Source of the DNA: Clostridiales bacterium
GTDB taxonomy: Bacteria > Bacillota > Clostridia > Oscillospirales > Acutalibacteraceae
Reading direction: 5' to 3'
Length of the DNA: 8,366 nucleotides
Assembly: GCA_020860025.1 (NCBI GenBank)
Contig: JAJBVC010000138.1
Span: 1-8,366 of the forward strand
Shown: positions 1-5,182 of the stretch, piece after piece
How positions within the stretch are numbered: the first letter of the stretch is position 1
Layout: each line of letters starts with the position of its first letter
Made by a program: the position numbers and the translations under genes
Notes under the pieces: model-generated
The model's input: the letters and a program-made list of their open reading frames with translations, nothing else
The model's database searches: none
Told to the model about the DNA's origin: nothing

Positions 1-2515
1 GAACACGAACATAATATTTTTTCTTGCTCTTGAGCTTTGAAATCGTTTTTGATGTCGTGCCGGTCTTTGAAACGGTTACGGTCTTAGCATTTGAGAAATT
101 GCTCGAAGTGCTGTACTGAATTTGATAGCCTGTAGTTTGCGTTGCCTGCTTTTTCCACTTTACAGTAAAGCCCTTAGACTTAGCGGTAACCTTGCTGATA
201 CTTGTTGACTTCGGTTTGATTGTGAACGTTTTTGTGTAAGTACCGCTGTGACCGTTCTTAAACTCAATAGTTACAGTATACTTTCCAACGCTCTTTCTGC
301 CTTTTGAATAGCTTACTGTGTAATTTTTTGTGCTAATCTTGTTGCCACTGCTGTCCTTAACTGTTACCGACGGTTTATGCGTTTTTCCGTCATACGTGTA
401 ACTTGTCTTGCTCAAACTTATCTTTGGATTGATTTTAAAATAAAGCGTCTTTGCCCCACTGTAGTTGCCCTTGAATTTCACAGTAACCTTGTACTTGCCA
501 ATCTTTTTACGACCGCTTGCATACGTCACATCATAATACTTCGAACTAATCGTGTTGCCTTTGCTGTCGGTCACGGTTACAGACGGTTTGTGAGTTTTTC
601 CGTCATAGGTGTATGAGGTTGATGATAATTTCGCTTTAAATCCGCTTGAAGAAGCGGCGGTTATATCAAATGCATAACGAACAGTTGAACTATAAGTACA
701 AGAATATTTATTTACAACTTGTTCATAATTACCTTTGGGAGTTATACTTACAATTTTTTCTCCCGCATCTTTGCAGTTGCTTGGATATGATACAGTGTAA
801 TCTGTTCCTTCTTTAAGTTTATTTCCTTTACTGTCGGTTACGGTTACAGTTGGTTTATGAGTTTTGCCGTCATAAGTGTATGAATATGCTGAAAGTTTTA
901 TACCACTTATTTTTGGAATAACGGTTTCTTTTTTTACATCTCCGCATATAGAACACTGCTGAAGAATTTTTCCGTCCTCATACTGTGACGCTTTAATCAC
1001 AAACGTTTCATAATTATGACCTAAAGCCGCAACGGTTGTTTGTGCGGTTTTGATTTCACCGCAAATTGTGCAGTAGGTGCCGGCGCTTTTGCCTGTAGCG
1101 GTACATGTAGGCTCAACAGCTTCAAGTGTTGCATAATTATGGGTGTGAGAATTATACTCGTCGCTGCCTTTATAGTAAACAGTACAGCCGCTTGGAAAAG
1201 CACTTGCTCCTATTTTGCAATCGGGATTCATTATCGTTACAGTTTTTAAGCTTGTACAATTATAAAATGCATGGTAACCTATTTCAGTTACGCCGGCGGG
1301 AATAATAATACTTTCAAGGCTGCCACATCCGAATGCCTTATCACCTATTGATTTCACAGTATCCGGAATTGTCACTCTTTTTACATTTGCGTACCTTCCG
1401 GGATACTTTTCACTATAATATGCTTTACTTTCAATTGATGTAGTTCCTGACGAGATTACGATTTCCTTTGTTGAATATACATCATCATCAACATATACGG
1501 CTTTTTGAGGGCTCCATTCGGAATAAATATCTGTTCCGCTTACCGTCTTATAAGTACGGATTCTTACATAATATGTTGCTCCACGGGGAGCCCCCAAACA
1601 CCAAAAAACTCTATTATCTCTAATAAGCATACTAACATTAGAGTCGTTGCTGTCTACTGTCGTTGCGTTTGAAAAATCTTTTGACGTGCTGTATTGTGCC
1701 TGATATCCTGAAAACAATTTAACATTAAGCACATTGAAATCGATACAAATATTTCCTGAGCCATAATATATTTTGTCTATCGTTTCACCAACAGGCGTTA
1801 TAGAAAAGTAAAGTGTCTTACTGCCCGAATAGTTGCCTTTAAAATTGACTTTAACACTGTATTTGCCCATATCCTTTCTGCCGGAAGCGTATGTGACTGT
1901 ATAATCGGTATCTTTCTTTAAAGAATTGCCGGAGCTGTCTTTAACGGTAACGCTTGGAGTTTTTACATTTCCGTCGCAAACGTACGTTGTTGACGAAAGC
2001 GAAACGGTGCTGATTTTTGGAATAGTTGTAGTTTCCTTAACCTCATTGCATATAGAACATTTATATACAATTTTACCTGCCGAATCCTGCGTTGCCTTGG
2101 TTACGGTTTTTTGGTAATCGTGCGTATGCCGAACTGTTACCTTCATTTCGTAATAATGACTTGTTTCACCGTAGTCTGAAAATGTTTCCCATTTTTTTGT
2201 ATATGCATTATATACAGTGCTTGAAGTCCAGTAACTTGTCTTACAAGTAATTGTACACGTACCGACTCCTTTAGCGGTTACGGTTGCGTTTTTGCCCGTT
2301 CCCGAAACGGAAACTACAGACGAATTACTGCTCGACCATACTTTTGAATATCCCTTACCGTTAGTCATATTATCATCTGTAAGAGTCGCCGTTTCGCCGA
2401 CCATCATATTCAATCCCGAGCCGTTGCTTGAATAAGCGTTTGCGGTTAAACTTATGCTTGCAATAATAACTGTAAGTGTTATCACCGACAATAGTGTACT
2501 TAAAAGCTTTTTCAT
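1..2515 (-). CDS. Secreted mosaic surface protein (BIG2, Ig-like repeats, Fn3-like, BspA-type LRR), C-terminus outside window
   Basis: Open without interruption from the ATG at 2515 to the left edge: 838 codons, 3' end missing. The start is fixed by an AAAGGAGA ribosome site 9 nt upstream and by a clear signal peptide (MKK, hydrophobic stretch to about residue 25, likely cleavage after ANA at 25-27). Domains in order: BIG2-like Ig domain (about 33-90, with WSSSNSSVVSV), an HTHDY...CSIC module (130-166), an Ig-like repeat (171-241), an Fn3-like domain (about 248-343), BspA-type leucine-rich repeats (about 346-450), two more H-x-x-Y...CxxC modules (457-534), three tandem Ig-like repeats (537-768) and a second Fn3-like domain (from about 772, ending YYVRV at the edge). 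These are known building blocks of exported adhesion or substrate-binding proteins of gut Firmicutes. No catalytic domain is visible. The ligand and anchoring mode cannot be judged because the C-terminus is absent. Expression is probably controlled by the divergent Xre-type regulator. Confidence 0.9.
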   Translation of the reverse strand, partial: MKKLLSTLLSVITLTVIIASISLTANAYSSNGSGLNMMVGETATLTDDNMTNGKGYSKVWSSSNSSVVSVSGTGKNATVTAKGVGTCTITCKTSYWTSSTVYNAYTKKWETFSDYGETSHYYEMKVTVRHTHDYQKTVTKATQDSAGKIVYKCSICNEVKETTTIPKISTVSLSSTTYVCDGNVKTPSVTVKDSSGNSLKKDTDYTVTYASGRKDMGKYSVKVNFKGNYSGSKTLYFSITPVGETIDKIYYGSGNICIDFNVLNVKLFSGYQAQYSTSKDFSNATTVDSNDSNVSMLIRDNRVFWCLGAPRGATYYVRIRTYKTVSGTDIYSEWSPQKAVYVDDDVYSTKEIVISSGTTSIESKAYYSEKYPGRYANVKRVTIPDTVKSIGDKAFGCGSLESIIIPAGVTEIGYHAFYNCTSLKTVTIMNPDCKIGASAFPSGCTVYYKGSDEYNSHTHNYATLEAVEPTCTATGKSAGTYCTICGEIKTAQTTVAALGHNYETFVIKASQYEDGKILQQCSICGDVKKETVIPKISGIKLSAYSYTYDGKTHKPTVTVTDSKGNKLKEGTDYTVSYPSNCKDAGEKIVSITPKGNYEQVVNKYSCTYSSTVRYAFDITAASSSGFKAKLSSTSYTYDGKTHKPSVTVTDSKGNTISSKYYDVTYASGRKKIGKYKVTVKFKGNYSGAKTLYFKINPKISLSKTSYTYDGKTHKPSVTVKDSSGNKISTKNYTVSYSKGRKSVGKYTVTIEFKNGHSGTYTKTFTIKPKSTSISKVTAKSKGFTVKWKKQATQTTGYQIQYSTSSNFSNAKTVTVSKTGTTSKTISKLKSKKKYYVRV
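212..907 (-). repeat. Three tandem Ig-like repeats (about 70-83 residues each) in the surface protein
   Basis: Copies lie at residues 537-619 (nt 659-907), 628-697 (nt 425-634) and 699-768 (nt 212-421). Each begins with a strand ending SYTYDGKTHKP, then (S/T)VTV.DS.GN, and the last two share a SxGRK..GKY.VT segment. The last two are so alike at DNA level that recent duplication or recombination between them is likely. The first is more divergent and carries extra residues (about 577-612). The pattern resembles MBG/Ig-like repeats of Firmicutes surface proteins. It is protein-coding repetition, not a CRISPR or intergenic array. Confidence 0.8.
914..1147 (-). repeat. Tandem pair of H-x-x-Y...CxxC modules in the surface protein
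   Basis: Residues 457-497 contain HTHNY followed by C482-TI-C485. Residues 498-534 contain LGHNY followed by C521-SI-C524. The distance from Tyr to first Cys is 21 and 19 residues. A related module lies at residues 130-166 (nt 2018-2128; HTHDY, C153-SI-C156, spacing 19). The His and CxxC residues could bind a metal or form disulfides outside the cell; that role is inference. Confidence 0.7.
1166..1480 (-). repeat. BspA-type leucine-rich repeat block
   Basis: Residues 346-450 show the ladder typical of BspA/TpLRR (LRR_5) proteins: VKRVTIPDTVKSIGDKAF, then LESIIIPAGVTEIGYHAF, then LKTVTIMNPDCKIGASAF, ending in TVYYKGSDEY. About three complete repeats are visible, which is short for the family. 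In known proteins such blocks form curved extracellular binding surfaces. Confidence 0.85.
1793..2005 (-). repeat. First, separated copy of the Ig-like repeat
   Basis: Residues 171-241 carry the same plan as the C-terminal tandem copies: KTPSVTVKDSSGN, DYTVTYASGRKDMGKY and a KGNYSGSKTLYF end. The TYDGKTHKP segment has diverged to VCDGNVKTP. It stands about 300 residues from the other copies, separated by an Fn3-like domain, the leucine-rich repeats and two CxxC modules. Confidence 0.75.
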
Positions 2516-2524
2516 AATAAGGTA

Positions 2525-2532
2525 TCTCCTTT
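2525..2532 (-). promoter_or_regulatory. Ribosome binding site of the surface protein gene
   Basis: AAAGGAGA on the minus strand, 9 nt before the ATG at 2515. It is a strong Shine-Dalgarno sequence and starts one base after the leader palindrome ends, so structure there could affect ribosome access. Confidence 0.85.
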
Positions 2533-2533
2533 A

Positions 2534-2555
2534 AATTATCACAAATGTGATAATT
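2534..2555. promoter_or_regulatory. Perfect 22-bp palindrome in the leader of the surface protein gene
   Basis: Arms AATTATCACA and TGTGATAATT are separated by two bases. The element lies just downstream of the predicted transcription start (near 2563) and one base upstream of the ribosome site. As DNA it could be a second operator: its ACA-N2-TGT core resembles BlaI/CopY-type sites. As RNA it would form a hairpin of about 9-10 bp that could stabilise the transcript or affect initiation. The sequence does not decide between these. Confidence 0.6.
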
Positions 2556-2569
2556 ATTAGTGCAGATAT

Positions 2570-2598
2570 ATTATAGAACAAGTTGTTCTAATTGTCAA
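2570..2598 (-). promoter_or_regulatory. Sigma-A promoter of the surface protein gene
   Basis: On the minus strand a perfect -35 box TTGACA (2593-2598) is followed by a 17-bp spacer (2576-2592) and a perfect -10 box TATAAT (2570-2575). The transcription start is expected near 2563, giving a leader of about 48 nt. Such a consensus promoter should be strong unless repressed, and a 17-bp palindrome fills its spacer. Confidence 0.85.
2574..2590. promoter_or_regulatory. Operator site 1, probably for the divergent Xre-type regulator
   Basis: TAGAACAAGTTGTTCTA is a perfect palindrome of two 8-bp arms around a central G at 2582. It lies in the spacer of the surface gene promoter and overlaps two bases of the -10 box, so a bound protein would block RNA polymerase. 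The near-identical site 2 lies 25 bp away centre to centre. Assignment to the neighbouring regulator is inferred from position. Confidence 0.75.
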
Positions 2599-2624
2599 TA
2601 GAACGAATTGTTCTATTTTATAAT
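2592..2624 (+). promoter_or_regulatory. Probable promoter of the Xre-type regulator gene
   Basis: A -35-like TTGTCA (2592-2597) overlaps the surface gene's TTGACA on the opposite strand. A weak -10 TATTTT follows after 16 bp (2614-2619). A perfect TATAAT lies at 2619-2624 but is 21 bp from TTGTCA and has no better -35. Either reading puts the start near 2626-2631 and operator 2 within the promoter. The exact -10 is uncertain. Confidence 0.5.
2599..2615. promoter_or_regulatory. Operator site 2, probably for the divergent Xre-type regulator
   Basis: TAGAACGAATTGTTCTA has the same 17-bp palindrome as site 1 with one mismatched pair between arms (G2605). It begins directly next to the -35 box of the surface gene promoter and lies where the regulator's own promoter spacer should be. 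Occupancy could therefore affect both genes and give autoregulation. Confidence 0.72.
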
Positions 2625-2643
2625 TTTCTCGGTGATTATTATA

Positions 2644-2859
2644 ATGATTTACAAAAATATAAGAAATCTCAGAGAAGACAGAGATATGACGCAGGCTCAA
2701 ATTGCAAAAAAGCTCGGAATATCACAAAGAGCATATTCGTACTATGAAAACGGCGAAAGAACGCTGACTCCCGAAATTTTAATCGCAATTTCAAAAATAC
2801 ACAATGTAAGCGTTGATTATTTATTGGGACTTACCGACGACTGCACGCCAAAAAAATAA
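2644..2859 (+). CDS. Xre/Cro-family helix-turn-helix transcriptional regulator (71 aa)
   Basis: A small single-domain DNA-binding protein. The HTH_3 (lambda Cro/cI-type) fold spans about residues 5-62. It has the typical MTQAQIAKKLGISQRAYSYYENGERT (15-40), in which TQAQIAKKLGIS covers helix 2 and the turn and QRAYSYYENG the recognition helix, and the usual tail NVSVDYLLGLTD (54-65). No effector, peptidase or dimerisation domain follows. The ATG at 2644 is preferred because a modest GGTGA lies 8 nt upstream and the conserved domain begins just after it. An in-frame GTG (2632) has no ribosome site, and an in-frame TTG (2608) lies inside operator 2. The gene diverges from the surface protein gene and shares its control region, so repression of that gene and of itself is the likely role (inference). 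It could instead be an orphan phage-type regulator. No toxin partner is adjacent. Confidence 0.88.
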   Translation: MIYKNIRNLREDRDMTQAQIAKKLGISQRAYSYYENGERTLTPEILIAISKIHNVSVDYLLGLTDDCTPKK

Positions 2860-2928
2860 AGACGGCTATGACTCAAATTTAATTTTATAATCAACCGATT
2901 GAAATGTTAATGTGCTAAACGAGCCGTC
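2850..2928. terminator. Possible bidirectional terminator with a long loop between the convergent genes
   Basis: GACGGCT (2861-2867) and AGCCGTC (2922-2928) form a perfect 7-bp inverted repeat separated by 54 nt. Leftward, the stem is followed by TTTATTTTTTT (2860-2850). Rightward, it is followed by ATTATTTT. The A-rich/stem/T-rich order fits a two-way terminator, but the loop is unusually long and one arm is inside the lipoprotein gene. It is the only terminator-like structure I see between these genes. Confidence 0.3.
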
Positions 2929-3345
2929 ATTATTTTGCAAAAGAGTAAAGCTGCCGACATCGGTTTTGCCCGTATACTTAAAGCCCTGTTCGGTTTTCTT
3001 AATTTCGGTTTCTTCGGCTGTTTGAATATACCGAAAAACGTCAAAAAGCACGACCGCAGTATTTATTCCGTCAAAATTTTCGGCAGAAAAATCAGATGAA
3101 AATTCGCTGTAAGACAATGTTAAATTCTCGCCGTCATACGTCATTACCATACCCTGTGCGTTAGTATCGGAAATCGTTACGGAAACAGCACTTTCGTTTT
3201 TACAAATTTCGCAGTTAAATGAAAAATCCCCCGAAGTAACCGTGGCATTTGAAGTAAAGTCAATCGGTATTTCGGGGGTATAATCTTTTATTTTACATCC
3301 TGAAAGAAGCAGTAATATCAAAACAGGCAAAAGTGCTTTTTTCAT
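2866..3345 (-). CDS. Small lipoprotein of unknown function (159 aa)
   Basis: The N-terminus MKKALLPVLILLLLSGC is a type II signal peptide. The lipobox LSGC gives lipidated Cys17 as the mature N-terminus, so the protein should sit on the outer face of the membrane. The mature part is Ser/Thr- and acidic-rich with beta-strand character (VSVTISD, MVMTYDGENLTLSY, GSFTLLQNNDGSFSTLTF), ending DYKIKFES, and contains C45-EI-C48. I do not recognise the family with certainty. Context suggests a relation to LolA-like lipoproteins: YdcC lies near acpS in Bacillus, and C. difficile GerS belongs to that group, but this protein is much shorter than YdcC. The ATG at 3345 is chosen because TAGGAC lies 7 nt upstream and it starts a proper signal peptide. 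An in-frame TTG at 3366 overlaps the upstream gene and would put seven polar residues before the signal. It is last in the operon, 13 nt after nnr. Confidence 0.85.
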   Translation of the reverse strand: MKKALLPVLILLLLSGCKIKDYTPEIPIDFTSNATVTSGDFSFNCEICKNESAVSVTISDTNAQGMVMTYDGENLTLSYSEFSSDFSAENFDGINTAVVLFDVFRYIQTAEETEIKKTEQGFKYTGKTDVGSFTLLQNNDGSFSTLTFQSVDYKIKFES

Positions 3346-3352
3346 AAAATCA

Positions 3353-3358
3353 GTCCTA
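3353..3358 (-). promoter_or_regulatory. Ribosome binding site of the lipoprotein gene
   Basis: TAGGAC on the minus strand, 7 nt before the ATG at 3345, lies in the 13-nt gap after the nnr stop codon. It supports the ATG over the upstream TTG as the true start. Confidence 0.6.
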
Positions 3359-4864
3359 TTATTCAAATTCGGACATCAGCGCACCTAAAAGAGAAAGCAT
3401 ATCGTCAACAGTCATACCACGCTGTGAAATTTCACTTGCCGTTATATCACCGCACAAACCGTGAATATATACAGCGGCTTTTGCAGAATCAATCGGCGAT
3501 AAGCCCTGAGCAATAAACGAACCTATCATACCGCTTAGCATATCGCCCGTTCCGCCCATTGACATACCGGGATTACCTGTTGTATTTATAAATACATTCT
3601 CACCGTCTGTAACTATTGTATTTGCGCCCTTTAAAACTAAAATTACATCATACTCTTTTGCAAATGCAACAGCAATTTCAAGTCGGTGCGACTGCACATA
3701 ATCAACGCTCTCATTGATTAAACGAGCCATTTCACCGGGATGAGGAGTGATTACAAGAGGTGCCGTTTTATCCTTAATAATATCTATGAACGGTGCTGCT
3801 GCATTTATGCCATCAGCGTCCAAAACGACCGGAACGCTGCTTGTTTTTATCACCTGACCCGTAATTACCTGAGTATCGTCATTGTTGCCCAAACCGCAGC
3901 CAAGCACAACGCTGTTCGCCCATTTAAGCTCTTCAAATATATCATTTATCGAGCCGATTGAAATTGTTTTTTCTTCATTCTCGCAAAGCGGTTTAAAAAT
4001 CGGCTGCGTCATATGAGCTGTCATAACAGGATAAATTGATTTCGGAAATGCGCATTTTAATAATCCGACACCTGTTTTAAGCGCTGCTTTTGCCGATATA
4101 ACAGCCGCTCCCGGCATAAGATACGAACCGCAAAGATTAAGCTGATGACCGAAGCTGCCTTTATTGGAATTTTTTTTGCGTACTTTAAAAAGCGATTTTA
4201 CATCAGATTTAGTTATCGTATTCGGATAATTTTTATCATAACAGCTTTCGGGTATTCCTATATTAACCGTGACCGTCTTACCGCAATATTCATTTGACGG
4301 CGGCAAAACGTGCGCAAGCTTCAATGTTGAAATTGCAACTGTAAAATCAGCCTTGATTGCATTGACCGTCTGACCTGTTGAGGAGTCCGTACCGCTTGGA
4401 GTATCAATACTTATAACGATTGCGCCCGAATCGTTTACAGCGTCAAAAACAGCGTCAAACGGCGCTCTCGGCTCGCCGTGAAATCCTATACCGAAAATGC
4501 AGTCAACGATATAATCACACTTCAAGTCGGCATTATCAAATGTCAAAATCTGTACGCCGGCAGCCTTTGCCTGCTCAAAATACATTTTAGGCTCTGCAAT
4601 TTCAGGTTCCTTATCAGCAAGAACAATAAATGAATTTGCACCAAATTCAAAAAACAGCCTTGCAATTACAAAACCGTCACCCGCATTTTTGCCGTTACCG
4701 CAAATGACGGCAATCCGACTGCCCTTTAAATCATCGCCGTATTGCTTGACAATTTTATTAAAGCAAGCCGTACCGGCACGAAGCATAAGCTCCGCTTCAC
4801 TCATTCCCGAGTCAAACGCTCTTTCTTCAACCTGTTTAATTTGTTTTGATGTTAATACTCGCAT
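3359..4864 (-). CDS. nnr: Bifunctional NAD(P)H-hydrate epimerase / ADP-dependent NAD(P)H-hydrate dehydratase
   Basis: A cytoplasmic repair enzyme for damaged nicotinamide cofactors. The N-terminal domain epimerises R- and S-NAD(P)HX, and the C-terminal domain dehydrates S-NAD(P)HX back to NAD(P)H using ADP (family knowledge). The YjeF_N domain (about 1-215) shows GNGKNAGDGFVIAR (56-69), VDCIFGIGFHGEPR (120-133) and SIDTPSGTD (152-160). The ribokinase-like NnrD domain (about 225-498) shows NKGSFGHQL (234-242), PGAA (251-254), LDADGINA (348-355), TPHPGEM (373-379), LKGANTIV (411-418) and NPGMSMGGTGDMLSG (431-445), with D441 as the expected catalytic base. At 501 residues it has the normal length of the fused protein and appears complete. 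The epimerase loop reads GKNAGDG where GNNGGDG is usual. The ATG is 6 nt after the acpS stop, with GGTGA overlapping that stop, so translational coupling is likely. It is followed by the lipoprotein gene after 13 nt. Confidence 0.96.
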   Translation of the reverse strand: MRVLTSKQIKQVEERAFDSGMSEAELMLRAGTACFNKIVKQYGDDLKGSRIAVICGNGKNAGDGFVIARLFFEFGANSFIVLADKEPEIAEPKMYFEQAKAAGVQILTFDNADLKCDYIVDCIFGIGFHGEPRAPFDAVFDAVNDSGAIVISIDTPSGTDSSTGQTVNAIKADFTVAISTLKLAHVLPPSNEYCGKTVTVNIGIPESCYDKNYPNTITKSDVKSLFKVRKKNSNKGSFGHQLNLCGSYLMPGAAVISAKAALKTGVGLLKCAFPKSIYPVMTAHMTQPIFKPLCENEEKTISIGSINDIFEELKWANSVVLGCGLGNNDDTQVITGQVIKTSSVPVVLDADGINAAAPFIDIIKDKTAPLVITPHPGEMARLINESVDYVQSHRLEIAVAFAKEYDVILVLKGANTIVTDGENVFINTTGNPGMSMGGTGDMLSGMIGSFIAQGLSPIDSAKAAVYIHGLCGDITASEISQRGMTVDDMLSLLGALMSEFE

Positions 4865-4870
4865 AATCTG

Positions 4871-5182
4871 TCACCATAATATTACTTCAGCTATAGCATA
4901 ATCGCCGTCATGAGAAATGGAAATGTCACTGTTCTCAACGCCGTTTATATAAGGCTTTCTGCCGTCATCGTGCAAAATTTCAACATTTGAAAGAGGTGAT
5001 TTAATTCCCTCTCCGAGAGCTTTGAAATACGCTTCCTTAGCGGCAAAAATGCCTGCATAATTCTCCGCTCTTTTGCAATATTCCCTCTCCTTTTCGGTAA
5101 ATACTTTATTTAAAAAGGACGGGCTTTTTATGCTTTTTTCAATTCTTGAAATTTTAACAATATCAATTCCGATTTTATACAT
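4871..5182 (-). CDS. acpS: Holo-[acyl-carrier-protein] synthase
   Basis: Transfers 4'-phosphopantetheine from coenzyme A to the conserved serine of acyl carrier protein, turning apo-ACP into the active form needed for fatty acid synthesis. It is cytoplasmic and works as a trimer in known cases. Visible motifs are the N-terminal GIDIVKISRIE (5-15) with Mg-binding D7, FTEKEREYC (28-36), the signature FAAKEAYFKALGEGI (46-60) with K49 and E50, and SISHDGDYAIAEVIL (88-102) with H91. At 103 residues it is shorter than the usual 115-130, mainly in the middle and at the C-terminus, but all active-site motifs are present. Its ATG directly abuts the TAA of the upstream beta-galactosidase gene. The ribosome site AGGTGA lies in the last codons of that gene, so coupled translation is expected. 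nnr follows after 6 nt, a neighbourhood known in Firmicutes. Confidence 0.95.
   Translation of the reverse strand: MYKIGIDIVKISRIEKSIKSPSFLNKVFTEKEREYCKRAENYAGIFAAKEAYFKALGEGIKSPLSNVEILHDDGRKPYINGVENSDISISHDGDYAIAEVILW

Noticed and set aside
212..907. CRISPR-like array suggested by repeated DNA segments
   Set aside because: The repeats are about 210-250 bp, in frame, and encode tandem Ig-like domains.
2534..2555. CRP/FNR-type site from the TCACA and TGTGA halves
   Set aside because: The halves are in reverse order (TCACA-N2-TGTGA rather than TGTGA-N6-TCACA), so the geometry does not fit, and the site lies downstream of the transcription start.
2576..2613. LexA (SOS) boxes in the divergent region, because of GAAC...GTTC halves
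   Set aside because: The Gram-positive LexA box is GAAC-N4-GTTC; both sites here have five bases between halves. An Xre-type regulator gene is directly adjacent, a simpler explanation.
2608..2643. N-terminal extension of the regulator from an in-frame TTG, adding a hydrophobic stretch (MFYFIIFSVIII)
   Set aside because: The TTG lies inside operator 2, overlapping the promoter region, and has no ribosome site. The hydrophobic extension is an artefact of translating A/T-rich upstream DNA.
2644..2859. Antitoxin of a toxin-antitoxin pair
   Set aside because: No small toxin gene (HigB, RelE, HipA or similar) is adjacent on either side; the neighbours are a surface protein and a lipoprotein.
3346..3366. 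Longer lipoprotein starting at TTG 3366
   Set aside because: It would overlap the end of nnr and place seven polar residues before a normal signal peptide; the ATG at 3345 has a ribosome site at proper spacing.
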